64,000 nt of DNA. It comes from Taklimakanibacter deserti (lineage in GTDB: Bacteria; Pseudomonadota; Alphaproteobacteria; Rhizobiales; Aestuariivirgaceae). The notes beneath the pieces are model-generated. The model was not told the origin of the DNA and did no database searches. It saw only the letters and a program-made list of their open reading frames with translations. The translations under genes were made by a program, and so were the position numbers. Below are positions 27,722-36,086 of this stretch, one piece after another. Every line of letters starts with the position of its first letter. Position 1 is the stretch's first letter. The DNA lies in contig QORU01000013.1 in NCBI GenBank assembly GCA_003574785.1, positions 169,304-233,303 of the forward strand. Direction: 5' to 3'.

Positions 27722-28747
27722 TCATTGCGCCAGCTTGAACTCCTGCCAGCGCTTCTCGACTTCGGCGGCATTGTCGTACCACCATTTGCCGTCGGTCACA
27801 TACTGCACGTCGCGGTTCTTCTTGAAGTTCGGGAACTGATCGAGCTTGTCCTGCGGCAGGAGCGGATCGAGCTCGGGGCTGGGGCCCGTATAGCTGATAT
27901 ATTGCGCGATGCAGGCCTGCTGCTTGGGATCGGAATATTCATGCAGATAGAGGAGGGCTGCTTCCTGCATGGCGGGATCGGCGCCCTTCGGCATGCCCCA
28001 CCATGATGTGTCGAGCATGCCCTGGTTGAAGGAATGCTTGAGGTCGTTCTTGGTGACGATCCGCCCCGACCAGCCGATCGAATATTGCGCCTCATTGTCC
28101 TGAAGCAGCTGCGCCGACTGTCCGCCGGCGGTCCACCAGATCACGTCGCCCTTGACACGCTCCAGCGTCTTGAAGGCGCGGTCGAGGTCGAGCGGGAAGA
28201 CCTTGGTCGGGTCGACGCCATCGGCGATGGCGGCGAAGGCCAGGACATAGCCCGGATAGTCAGGCAAGGCGCGCTTGCCGGGGAAGTTCTGGGTGTCGAA
28301 GAACTCGACCCAGTTCGATGGCGCTTTCGCGTCCGGACGCCAGGCCATGATGGTCGAGAAATAGGTGCTGGCGAAGCCATAGGGCTTCTTGGCATCGGGG
28401 AACATCTCGAAGGGCTTGACCTTGTCCCAATCGATATTGTCGAGAAGGCCGTTCGCATTGGCGCGCTCGAGCTCGCTGGTCTCGAGGTCCATGAGTGCCA
28501 CATTGACATTGCCCGATTGCGCGAGGCCGGCGAGCTTGGCATAGCCTGCCGGCGTGTCGAGCTCGACCTTGATGCCGTATTTCTTCTCGAAGGGGCCGTC
28601 GACGCATTTGGTGACGGCATCCGTCCATTCGCCGCCGGCGGTGAGGATGCGCAAGGTCTTGGCGGGTTCGGCCGTGACCTGACCGCTGAAGGCAAGCACG
28701 GCGGCAAGGCTGAGCAGGCTCGCTTGGAGTAATGCAGGTTTCGTCAT
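27722..28747 (-). CDS. Pot-type ABC transporter substrate-binding protein
   Basis: A 341-residue periplasmic protein. The ATG at 28747 follows GGGAG; upstream in-frame sequence is non-coding in character (Arg/Ser/Pro-rich). A Sec signal covers residues 1-25 (LLQASLLSLAAVLAFSGQVT, then AEPA). The mature part starts TLRILTAGGEWTDAVTKCVDG. The segment WWTAGGQSAQLLQDNEAQYS and the C-terminal KWWYDNAAEVEKRWQEFKLA resemble PotD-like proteins that bind opines, polyamines or other small cations. The ligand is unknown. Order ATPase, binding protein, PotB, PotC on one strand. Confidence 0.9.
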   Translation of the reverse strand: MTKPALLQASLLSLAAVLAFSGQVTAEPAKTLRILTAGGEWTDAVTKCVDGPFEKKYGIKVELDTPAGYAKLAGLAQSGNVNVALMDLETSELERANANGLLDNIDWDKVKPFEMFPDAKKPYGFASTYFSTIMAWRPDAKAPSNWVEFFDTQNFPGKRALPDYPGYVLAFAAIADGVDPTKVFPLDLDRAFKTLERVKGDVIWWTAGGQSAQLLQDNEAQYSIGWSGRIVTKNDLKHSFNQGMLDTSWWGMPKGADPAMQEAALLYLHEYSDPKQQACIAQYISYTGPSPELDPLLPQDKLDQFPNFKKNRDVQYVTDGKWWYDNAAEVEKRWQEFKLAQ

Positions 28748-28805
28748 TTTAGTCTCCCTTTCATTGGCGTTTCGCTCCCCGGCTTGATCCGCCGGATCTT
28801 GTTGT

Positions 28806-29882
28806 TCAGTGGGTGGTTTGGCTGCTGGGCAGGATCCAGATGTCGTCCGGCGACCATTCGAGCGAGACCGTGACACCCGGCCTGAAGGTCGTCTTGGGAT
28901 TGGAGGCCTGCGCCACCATCGGGTGGCCGCCTTCGGAAACGAGGATGTAGCGAACCGACTCGCCGAAGAACAAAACATCCTCGATGCGCGCCTTCATCCG
29001 CGCCTGGCCGCTCGGCTCGCGCACCACGATCTGCTCGGGGCGAAGGATGCCGCAGACTTCGCCGTCCTTGCCGGCGCTTCGCGGGCGCTGCGTGCAGGCG
29101 ATCTGCTCGCCGTTCGGCAGTGTGATCTTGTGCTCCTTGCCATTGGCGGCGAAGACGCCGGTAAAGACATTGGCGATGCCGAGGAAGCCCGCGACGAAGC
29201 GGTTGACCGGCTGCTGATAGATCTTGAGCGGCGCGTCGACCTGCTGGACCTTGCCGTCGGCAATGACCACGATCTGGTCGGCCATGGTCATGGCTTCGTC
29301 CTGGTCGTGGGTCACGAGCACCGTGGTGATGCCGAGCGAGCGCTGCAGGCGGCGCAATTCCAGGCGCACGTCTTCGCGCAGCTTCCGGTCGAGGGCCGCG
29401 AGCGGCTCATCGAGCAAGAGGACCGAGGGCTTGAACACGATGGCGCGGGCGATGGCGACCCGCTGCTGCTGGCCGCCCGACAACTGGCTCGGCTTGCGCG
29501 ACTTGAATTCCGAGAGGTGAACGAGTGCCAGGACCTCCTCGACGCGGCGCGTCACTTCCGCCGCAGGCAGGCGCCGCACGCGCAAAGGGAAGGCGACATT
29601 CTCGAAGACGGAGAGATTGGGGAAGAGCGCATAGCTCTGGAACACCAGGCCGACATTGCGCTCGCCGGGCGCCGCATGGGTCATGTCGACACCGCCAATG
29701 GAGATCGTGCCCGCGGTCGGCGTGTCGATGCCGGCGATCATCGAGAGGATGGTCGACTTGCCCGATCCGCTGGGCCCCAGGACGGCGGTCAGCTCACCGG
29801 CCTTGAGCGAGAGCGAAATGTCATCGACGGCGCGAACCGATCCGTAGAATTTGGATATCTTGTCGAGATCGATTGCGCTCAT
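28806..29882 (-). CDS. ABC transporter ATP-binding protein, PotA family
   Basis: A 358-residue cytosolic ATPase. The nucleotide-binding domain has Walker A GPSGSGKST at 36-44, a Q-loop in VFQSYALFPNLSVFENVAFP, signature [15 protein letters not shown], Walker B LLLDEPLAALD and the H-loop in VLVTHDQDEAMTMAD. The C-terminal third is the TOBE regulatory domain (CGILRPEQIVV). First gene of its operon. As a MalK/PotA-like ATPase it might also energise the neighbouring sugar importer, which has none of its own; that is speculative. Confidence 0.93.
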   Translation of the reverse strand: MSAIDLDKISKFYGSVRAVDDISLSLKAGELTAVLGPSGSGKSTILSMIAGIDTPTAGTISIGGVDMTHAAPGERNVGLVFQSYALFPNLSVFENVAFPLRVRRLPAAEVTRRVEEVLALVHLSEFKSRKPSQLSGGQQQRVAIARAIVFKPSVLLLDEPLAALDRKLREDVRLELRRLQRSLGITTVLVTHDQDEAMTMADQIVVIADGKVQQVDAPLKIYQQPVNRFVAGFLGIANVFTGVFAANGKEHKITLPNGEQIACTQRPRSAGKDGEVCGILRPEQIVVREPSGQARMKARIEDVLFFGESVRYILVSEGGHPMVAQASNPKTTFRPGVTVSLEWSPDDIWILPSSQTTH

Positions 29883-30034
29883 CCACGCTTCAGTCCTGAA
29901 AGCCTGGCGAAAACCTCATCGACAGGCGGATTTGCATGCGAAAACATAAGACGGCCTGACCGCTCAAATGGCAATTTAGGATTGCTGATATGGCGCATCA
30001 TGAAAGGTGATGAGGCCCGCATCTTCATCTGCAA

Positions 30035-31744
30035 TCAGAAGGACGCGGACGGGTGGAATTCGCCGAAATGCCGGCGCCAGATCTGCACGATCTCGCCGAC
30101 GGTCGCATAGGCCTTGACCGCTTCGATGACCGGCGGGACGAGATTGCCGCCATTGGCGCAAGTCGCCTCGACCCGCGCCAGCGCCTGCCGCACGGCGGCA
30201 TTGTCACGGGCTTGGCGCAGCGCCTGGGTCCGCTGGTGCTGCCGGCTCGCGGTCGATGTATCCATCCGGAAGGCGGTGTTGGGCACTTGCGGAACGGATG
30301 GCCATTTGTTCACCGTTACCCAAGGACGCTCGCCGGAATCGATCCGGCGCTGCCGGCTCATGGCGCCGCGATTCATGATCTCGCGGCTAAAACCGTTCGC
30401 CATGGTGGCGATGGCGCCGCCGCGCTCGAGAAGCTCATGCAGGTCGACCCAGATCTGCTCGGCGATCGTCTTGGTCAGGCTTTCCACGAAATAGGAGCCG
30501 CCCAAGGGGTCGATCGTATCGGTGAAGCCATGCTCATGAGCGATGATCTGCTGAGTCCTGACCGCGACCTTGACGGTTTCCTCGGTCGGCGTCCCCACCG
30601 CCTCGTCATAGGAGGCGATATAGACGTAAGAAGCGCCGCCCAGCGCATAGGCGAGCGTGCCGAAGGCGATGCGCGCGATGTTGTTCAGGGGCTCCTGCAG
30701 GGTCTCCTGGCCATGGCCATAGACGGTGGTCTTGAGCGCGAGCGCCGCAGGCGCGCTGGCACCATAGCGTTCACTGAGGAGGCGCGCCCAGACCCGGCGC
30801 AACGCGCGCAGGTTGGCGACGGAGATGAAGAAATCATGCCGCTCGTCCGGGAACATGTGGAAGAGGGGAGCCACGCTGTCGATCGGGCAGCCTCTCTCGA
30901 CCAGGAGATCGAGATAATGGACGGCATTGGCGAGCGCCAGCGCCGCGCCCCAGGTGGAGCCGGCGCCCCCGGCATTGAGGTGATTGTAGCAGACCGTGAT
31001 CGGCGACCAGTTGGGCGCATGCTCGGCGCACCATTCGACCGGATCGACCGCGAGCTTCGCGGCCGGCGCCGCCGGGATGATCTGCGTGCCGCGGGCGAGA
31101 TATTCCTTGAGCGGATCATTCTGCAGGTTGACGGTGAATTGGTGGTTCGACAGGCCTTGCTTCTCGCCGAGGGCGGCGAAGAGGGCGAGGACGATGGGCC
31201 CGATCGAATTGCCAAGCGTGCCGACGCGCTTGATGCTGTCGAGCGGGATGCCGGCGAAGAGCAGCTCCATGTCGGCGAGGCTGTCGATCGAGACGCCGAC
31301 ACGACCGACTTCGCCGGTCGCCATGACGTCGTCCGAATCATAGCCGCATTGGGTCGGCAGATCGAAGGCCATCAGGATCTGCTCGACGCCGAGCCCGATC
31401 AGCTTTTTGAGGCGCAGATTGCAGTCGCCCGCCTCGCCATAGCCCGTATAGGCCGAGACCACGAAAGGCTCGGCGCGGTACATGGCGGCGCTGTCGCCGC
31501 GGGTGAACGGATATTCGCCGGGAAAGCCGACATCCTCGAGATAGTCGAAGCCGATCTCATCGAGGGACGCGGGCGAATAGAGGGGTTCGATCTCGATCCC
31601 GTTGTCGGTCTTGAAGCTGCGATATTCGCCGGCTTCGGTGATCGCCGGATCATAGGCTTCGCGGCGCCAGCGCTCATGCGCTTGAGCAAGAGAGGTGCCG
31701 AAGCGATCGGCGTGCGTCTGTGGCTTCGCGGCTCGGCCCTTCAT
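30035..31744 (-). CDS. coenzyme-B12-dependent acyl-CoA mutase, large (substrate-binding) subunit
   Basis: A 569-residue protein of the methylmalonyl-CoA mutase superfamily carrying only the TIM-barrel domain; the B12-binding domain is a separate gene (35497), as in the 2-hydroxyisobutyryl-CoA mutase arrangement. Family segments: YPFTRGDSAAMYRAEPFVVS (79-98), LMAFDLPTQCGYDSDD (124-139), VNLQNDPLKEYLARGT (205-220), IDPLGGSYFVESLT. By alignment from memory to Propionibacterium MutB, His244 (H255), Tyr89 (Y99), Arg207 (R218) and Gln197 (Q208) are kept. However Tyr75, Arg82, Thr85, Arg87 and Thr195 are replaced by S85, E92, V95, S97 and N206. These line the CoA/acyl site, so the substrate is probably not methylmalonyl-CoA. 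The ATG at 31744 overlaps the MeaB-like gene by four bases. Confidence 0.88.
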   Translation of the reverse strand: MKGRAAKPQTHADRFGTSLAQAHERWRREAYDPAITEAGEYRSFKTDNGIEIEPLYSPASLDEIGFDYLEDVGFPGEYPFTRGDSAAMYRAEPFVVSAYTGYGEAGDCNLRLKKLIGLGVEQILMAFDLPTQCGYDSDDVMATGEVGRVGVSIDSLADMELLFAGIPLDSIKRVGTLGNSIGPIVLALFAALGEKQGLSNHQFTVNLQNDPLKEYLARGTQIIPAAPAAKLAVDPVEWCAEHAPNWSPITVCYNHLNAGGAGSTWGAALALANAVHYLDLLVERGCPIDSVAPLFHMFPDERHDFFISVANLRALRRVWARLLSERYGASAPAALALKTTVYGHGQETLQEPLNNIARIAFGTLAYALGGASYVYIASYDEAVGTPTEETVKVAVRTQQIIAHEHGFTDTIDPLGGSYFVESLTKTIAEQIWVDLHELLERGGAIATMANGFSREIMNRGAMSRQRRIDSGERPWVTVNKWPSVPQVPNTAFRMDTSTASRQHQRTQALRQARDNAAVRQALARVEATCANGGNLVPPVIEAVKAYATVGEIVQIWRRHFGEFHPSASF

Positions 31745-32778
31745 AGGCTGCTCCCATCCATCATCATGTCGGCGAGCCGATAGGGATCCTTCACGCCATC
31801 GGCCAGTTGCGCGCAGGTCCATTCTTCCAGGGGCTTTCCCAGGCTCTGCTCGAAGTTGCGGGTCCATTCACTGAACAAGCGGTTGCGGGCAATATCGAGG
31901 ACATGATTGGCGAGCGCGCGTGCCCGGCGCTTATGAAAACGGTCAGTGGCTTTGAGCCAGTGAGCAAAGCTGTCGATTGTCTGGGCGATCCCGGCGATGA
32001 GATCGGGGCGCTCGACCGCGGCGGCCAGAACGGGCGGATGCCAATAGGCTTGGGCGCCTTCGGGACCGCCATAGCGCTCGCTCAGCGCTTGCGGCATGGC
32101 GCCCACCGCCCGCGCGGGAACGCCCTTTGCCGTACGCGGATCATTGGGCCCGGGCCTGCCGTGGAAGGAGACCGCCAGCATGGCGGCGAGATCCTGCTGC
32201 ACTGATCGCGCCTGCGGCAGGTCGCTCTTGTTGACGACATAGAGATCGCCGATCTCCATGAGGCCGGCTTTTGCCGCCTGGACCGAATCGCCGAGACCCG
32301 GCACGGCGACGACCAGCGTGCAGTCGGCGACGAAGCCGATGTCGACCTCGCTTTGGCCGGAGCCGACGGCCTCGAGGAGCACATGCGAGCAGCCGTGATG
32401 AGCCATCACCATGCACAGATCGAGCGCTGAGGCATTGAGCCCGCCGCCATGGCCGCGTGCCGACATGCTGCGGATGAAGACATTGTCGAGGTCTTCCGAC
32501 TGGCGCATGCGCAGGCGATCGCCGAGGATGGCGCCGCCCGAAAAGGGGCTCGAGGGATCGATGGCGAGGACCCCGACCGTCAGGCCGTTTGCCGCCCAAT
32601 GCGCCGCAAGCGCATCGATGAGCGTCGATTTGCCGGCGCCCGGCGGGCCGGTGATGCCGATGATGAAAAGCTCACGCGGACTGCCATAGCTTTCGGCCAG
32701 CACCTGGCGCCAGTTGCCGCTGCGGTTCTCGACTGCCGAGAGCGCCTGCGCCAGATGATGCCGGATGGAGGGCTTCAC
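31741..32778 (-). CDS. MeaB/ArgK-like P-loop GTPase, mutase chaperone
   Basis: A 345-residue GTPase that in related systems gates cobalamin loading and protects or reactivates acyl-CoA mutases. Walker A GPPGAGKST is at 44-52, the base-specificity motif NKSD at 183-186, a switch-like EAVGSGQSE at 136-144 and the MeaB-typical IDPSSPFSGGAILGDRLRM at 73-91. The chosen start is a GTG at 32778 with AGGTGG just upstream; a longer frame to 32835 would overlap the thiolase gene and is Arg-rich. Being embedded in the operon next to the mutase subunit strongly suggests that it serves this mutase. Confidence 0.9.
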   Translation of the reverse strand: MKPSIRHHLAQALSAVENRSGNWRQVLAESYGSPRELFIIGITGPPGAGKSTLIDALAAHWAANGLTVGVLAIDPSSPFSGGAILGDRLRMRQSEDLDNVFIRSMSARGHGGGLNASALDLCMVMAHHGCSHVLLEAVGSGQSEVDIGFVADCTLVVAVPGLGDSVQAAKAGLMEIGDLYVVNKSDLPQARSVQQDLAAMLAVSFHGRPGPNDPRTAKGVPARAVGAMPQALSERYGGPEGAQAYWHPPVLAAAVERPDLIAGIAQTIDSFAHWLKATDRFHKRRARALANHVLDIARNRLFSEWTRNFEQSLGKPLEEWTCAQLADGVKDPYRLADMMMDGSSL

Positions 32779-32786
32779 GGCGCCAC

Positions 32787-33974
32787 CTATTCGACCGCGA
32801 GCAGCAGCGCGTCGCCCTGGCCATAGCCGCCGCAAATGGCCGCGGCGCCGATGCCGCCGCCATTCCGCCTGAGCCCGTTGGCAATGGTCATGGCGAGGCG
32901 TGCGCCGCTGGCGCCGAGCGGATGGCCGATGGCCACCGCGCCACCATAGGGGTTCGTGTGCTCGCGCAGCTTCTCCACTTTGCCGCGATCGCCAAGGGCG
33001 AGATGCAAGGTGCTGGCGAGCGGCGTCGCGGCGAAGGCTTCGTTGATCTCGAACTGCCTGATGTCGTCGAGCCCGACATTCGTCCGCCGCAGAAGCTCGG
33101 CGATGGCGATCCCGGGCGTATAGCTTCCCGTGGTCGGCCCCGAGGCGACCTGGGTGTAACCGATGATCCGAGCCAGCGGCGTCACGCCATGGGCGCGAGC
33201 GAAGCGCCCGGACAGCAGGAGAACGAAAGCGGCACCGTCGCTCAAGCCCGGCGCATTGCCGGGCGTGACCGTGGGGCTGCCATAGACGGGCTTGAGGCTC
33301 GCGAGCTTGGCAAGCGATGTGTCGCTGCGCGGCGATTCATCGGCCTCGAAAGGCGCATCATTGCTGATGAGCGGGAAGCATTCGAAATCGAAATAGTCCT
33401 GCGCCTGGGCCTTGAAATATTTCTCGTGGCTCTTGAGCGCCCACTGATCCTGATCGGCGCGCGTGATGCCGAGGCGCATCGCTTCCTCGCCAGTATAGGC
33501 GGCGATCGCCTTGTCGAGGAACTCGGCACGCAGCAAGAGCGGATCGTTGATATCGACCGCGCCCGGCTTGGCACCGCGCTGGCGCGGCCACAGGAACGGC
33601 GTCTGGCTCAGGTTTTCGAAGCCGCCGCACAGGACGGCATCGGCAAGGCCGAGGCGGATATCCTTCCAACCGAGGCTGATCGCCGTCAGCCCTGAACAGC
33701 AGGCGCGGTCGACCGTCAGTGAGGGCGTGGAGTCCTTGAGCTTGCGTGACCGCAGGACCGCCCGGCGGGCAGGGGTCAGCACGGCGCTCCCGATCATGCC
33801 GACGCCGGCATAGACGGCCTCGATGGCTTGAGCGTCGACGCCCGAGCGGCTGATCGTCTCGTCGATCGCCAATGCGCCGAGCTCGGGTCCGGCGATGTCC
33901 TTGAGCTTTCCGCCGAACCGGCCGAAGGCTGTGCGAGCGACGGCGCCGATATAGACATCAGTGTCGTTGATCAC
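32787..33974 (-). CDS. thiolase family protein (acetyl-CoA acetyltransferase-like)
   Basis: A 395-residue thiolase with both catalytic cysteines and the histidine: C92 in VDRACCSG, H351 in GHPLGASG and C381 in ICGGYGQG; NEAFAATPLA is also present. It could cleave a 3-ketoacyl-CoA or condense acyl-CoAs. The nucleophile context CCSG, rather than CGSG, is less usual. It overlaps the acyl-CoA ligase gene by four bases (33971-33974). In the operon it is the likely last step, releasing acetyl- or propionyl-CoA after the B12 rearrangement; this is inferred. Confidence 0.9.
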   Translation of the reverse strand: MINDTDVYIGAVARTAFGRFGGKLKDIAGPELGALAIDETISRSGVDAQAIEAVYAGVGMIGSAVLTPARRAVLRSRKLKDSTPSLTVDRACCSGLTAISLGWKDIRLGLADAVLCGGFENLSQTPFLWPRQRGAKPGAVDINDPLLLRAEFLDKAIAAYTGEEAMRLGITRADQDQWALKSHEKYFKAQAQDYFDFECFPLISNDAPFEADESPRSDTSLAKLASLKPVYGSPTVTPGNAPGLSDGAAFVLLLSGRFARAHGVTPLARIIGYTQVASGPTTGSYTPGIAIAELLRRTNVGLDDIRQFEINEAFAATPLASTLHLALGDRGKVEKLREHTNPYGGAVAIGHPLGASGARLAMTIANGLRRNGGGIGAAAICGGYGQGDALLLAVE

Positions 33975-35500
33975 GAGCCTATCGCCTCATGGCTGAGCTG
34001 GTTCTTGAGCGCGGTCTTGTCGACCTTGCCGTTGCCGGTGCGCGGCAGGGCGGCCAGGAAATGCCAGCGTTTCGGCGTGCGGAAACCCAGGATCGGCTTG
34101 CAATGGGCTTCGCAGGCCGAGGCCGTCGCGGTGTGGCCCGAGCTTGCGACCACGAAGGCGACGGCGATCTCGCCGAATTCCCGGTCGGGCATGCCGATGA
34201 CGGCCGCTTCCTCGATGCCCGGACAGCCCGACAGGCAGGTCTCGATCTCACGCGGATAGATGTTGAAGCCGCCGCTGATCAGCATCTCCTTGCTGCGGCC
34301 GACGAGATAGATGAGGCCGTCGCCGCCGATCCTGGCGAGATCGCCCGACCACAGCCAGCCGTCTTTCAGCACCTCCGCCGTTTCCTTGGGCCGCTTCCAA
34401 TAGCCTTGCATGACATGCTCGGCCCGGATGGTGATCTCGCCGGTCTCACCACTCCTGACCGGCGTGCCGTCGGGCGCACGCAGCACGATGTCGACGAATG
34501 TATAGGGCGAGCCGATGCAGCCATGGCGCAGCATGGAGCTGCCATCCGGCCGCTGCTCGAAATGATCATCGGCACCGAGCCGCGTGCAGGTCATCATCGC
34601 CTCGGTCAGCCCGTAATTATGGGTGAGAATGGCCCCCCAGCGCTTGACCGCCTTGTCGAGGGTCGTCGGCTGGATCGCTTCCGCGCCATAGCCGATCCAG
34701 CGCAGGCTCGTCGTGTCGTGACGCTCGATATCGGGCGAATTGAGGATGCGGGTCAGGACCGTCGGAACGCAGCTGAAGGCCGTCACTTTCTCCTGCTCGA
34801 TGGTGGCAAGGAGCTGCTGCCAGTTGCCGTTCACGATGATGTTGGTGGCGCCGCGCAACAGGAATGGCGTGAAATAGGTGCCGCTTGCATGGGTGAGGGG
34901 ACCTATATGGGCGAGCCGGTCGCTGCCGCGGATATCGCGGTCGATGAGCATGTTCTTGGTGACCGAGCGCCAATTGCGGTGCGTCAGCATGACGCCCTTG
35001 GGTTGGCCCGATGAGCCCGACGTGTAGTTGATCGAGCCCAGCGCATCGAGGTCGTCGAGGCCCGAAGACGCTTGTGCCGGTGCTTGAGTCAGGGCTTTCC
35101 AATCGCGCCCGCCCGTCGCGGAGCCTTCCACATTGCATTGCCAGAGCCCGCTCTGATCGAGACCTTTAAGCTTCGCTTCGCACGCAGCATCGCAGAAGAC
35201 CGCCGCCGCCTCGCAATCCTCGACGATCTTCTCCACCTCATGCGCCGTATAGAGCGCGTTGAGCGGGACACGCACCAGGCCGGCACGCTCGAGCGCCAGT
35301 TGCAGGACGAGATATTCGGCGCGGTTCTTCATGAAAAGGCCGACCCGACTGCCGGGCCGCAGCGCCTGGCTCAATCCGCCGGCGATCGAATTCACGAGGT
35401 GCTCAAGCTCGGCAAAGGTCCAGCGCCGGCCACCGTCGATCAAGGCGGTGCGTCCGGCGAAATGCCGAAAAGCGTTCTGCACGGGAGCGTCGATGCTCAC
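33971..35500 (-). CDS. AMP-dependent acyl-CoA synthetase/ligase
   Basis: A 509-residue adenylate-forming enzyme that would activate a carboxylic acid to its CoA thioester. The P-loop-like motif YTSGSSGQPKG is at 159-169, with HNYGLTEAMM, the hinge/adenylation motifs DGWLWSGDLARIGGDGLIYL and GRSKEMLISGGFNIYPREIE, and the catalytic lysine in PRTGNGKVDK near the C-terminus. The usual TTG of the P-loop motif reads SSG here. It overlaps the B12-subunit gene upstream and the thiolase gene downstream by four bases each. The acid is unknown. Confidence 0.92.
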   Translation of the reverse strand: MSIDAPVQNAFRHFAGRTALIDGGRRWTFAELEHLVNSIAGGLSQALRPGSRVGLFMKNRAEYLVLQLALERAGLVRVPLNALYTAHEVEKIVEDCEAAAVFCDAACEAKLKGLDQSGLWQCNVEGSATGGRDWKALTQAPAQASSGLDDLDALGSINYTSGSSGQPKGVMLTHRNWRSVTKNMLIDRDIRGSDRLAHIGPLTHASGTYFTPFLLRGATNIIVNGNWQQLLATIEQEKVTAFSCVPTVLTRILNSPDIERHDTTSLRWIGYGAEAIQPTTLDKAVKRWGAILTHNYGLTEAMMTCTRLGADDHFEQRPDGSSMLRHGCIGSPYTFVDIVLRAPDGTPVRSGETGEITIRAEHVMQGYWKRPKETAEVLKDGWLWSGDLARIGGDGLIYLVGRSKEMLISGGFNIYPREIETCLSGCPGIEEAAVIGMPDREFGEIAVAFVVASSGHTATASACEAHCKPILGFRTPKRWHFLAALPRTGNGKVDKTALKNQLSHEAIGS

Positions 35501-35928
35501 GAAACCGCGTCCTTCTGCGCCACCAGGCCTTTGATCGCTTGGGCGATCTCGGCGATCGAGGTGCCGGAAAGGAAGACGCGGGCCACGCCCTGGCGGGTGA
35601 GCTCGGGTATGTCCTCTTGCGGGATCACACCGCCGGCGATGAGGATGATCGACTGCGCGCCGGCCTGGTCGAGGAGCTGCCTGAGGCGCGGCAGGAGGAC
35701 GTCATGGGCGCCGGAGAGGATGCTGACGCCGACGACATCGACATCCTCGTCGACGGCGGTGCGGACGATCTGCTGCGGCGTGCGCCTGATCCCGGTATAG
35801 ATGACTTCCATTCCTGACTCGAGCAATCCGCGCGCAACGACGCGCGCGCCCACATCGTGGCCGTCAAGGCCGACCTTGGCCATGAGCACTCGAATGGGTC
35901 TGCTACCCGCTGAAATCCGATCGCCCAT
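35497..35928 (-). CDS. cobalamin-binding small subunit of acyl-CoA mutase
   Basis: A 143-residue B12-binding domain like the C-terminal domain of methylmalonyl-CoA mutase. The D-x-H-x-x-G motif is at residues 22-27 (DGHDVG), where the histidine would ligate cobalt. The S-x-L motif is at 69-71 (SIL) and the GG turn at 99-100. It is the first gene of the operon that ends with the large subunit at 30035, so the two subunits bracket the pathway genes rather than lying side by side. All five genes are on one strand with overlaps or a short gap. Confidence 0.92.
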   Translation of the reverse strand: MGDRISAGSRPIRVLMAKVGLDGHDVGARVVARGLLESGMEVIYTGIRRTPQQIVRTAVDEDVDVVGVSILSGAHDVLLPRLRQLLDQAGAQSIILIAGGVIPQEDIPELTRQGVARVFLSGTSIAEIAQAIKGLVAQKDAVS

Positions 35929-35998
35929 TCAAGGCACCGATAGTGATGAGAGCGCGAACTACTTTGATGATTTGCAAATGGAAATCCAATAAAGTCTG

Positions 35999-36015
35999 AT
36001 GATGGCGGCCATCAT
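35999..36015. promoter_or_regulatory. 17-bp palindrome, candidate LysR operator
   Basis: ATGATGGC (35999-36006) and GCCATCAT (36008-36015) are exact inverted repeats around a single central G. It is in the 158-bp divergent space between the mutase operon and the LysR gene. Its position about 70 bp from both start codons suits a LysR regulatory binding site. Function is inferred. Confidence 0.45.
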
Positions 36016-36086
36016 GAATAATAGGGGAGGGTAAGTGGCGGAGGGACGGAGCGGAGACGCCGCGCCGTCACGTCACGGTAAACAAG

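Noticed and set aside
30035..31744. Calling the mutase a methylmalonyl-CoA mutase outright
   Set aside because: Several substrate-contacting positions differ, and propionate-pathway partners are absent, so only the superfamily is assigned.
30053..31783. A 576-codon plus-strand frame opposite the mutase large subunit
   Set aside because: The mutase frame is continuous with family motifs; the antisense translation is low-complexity and Asp/Arg-rich.
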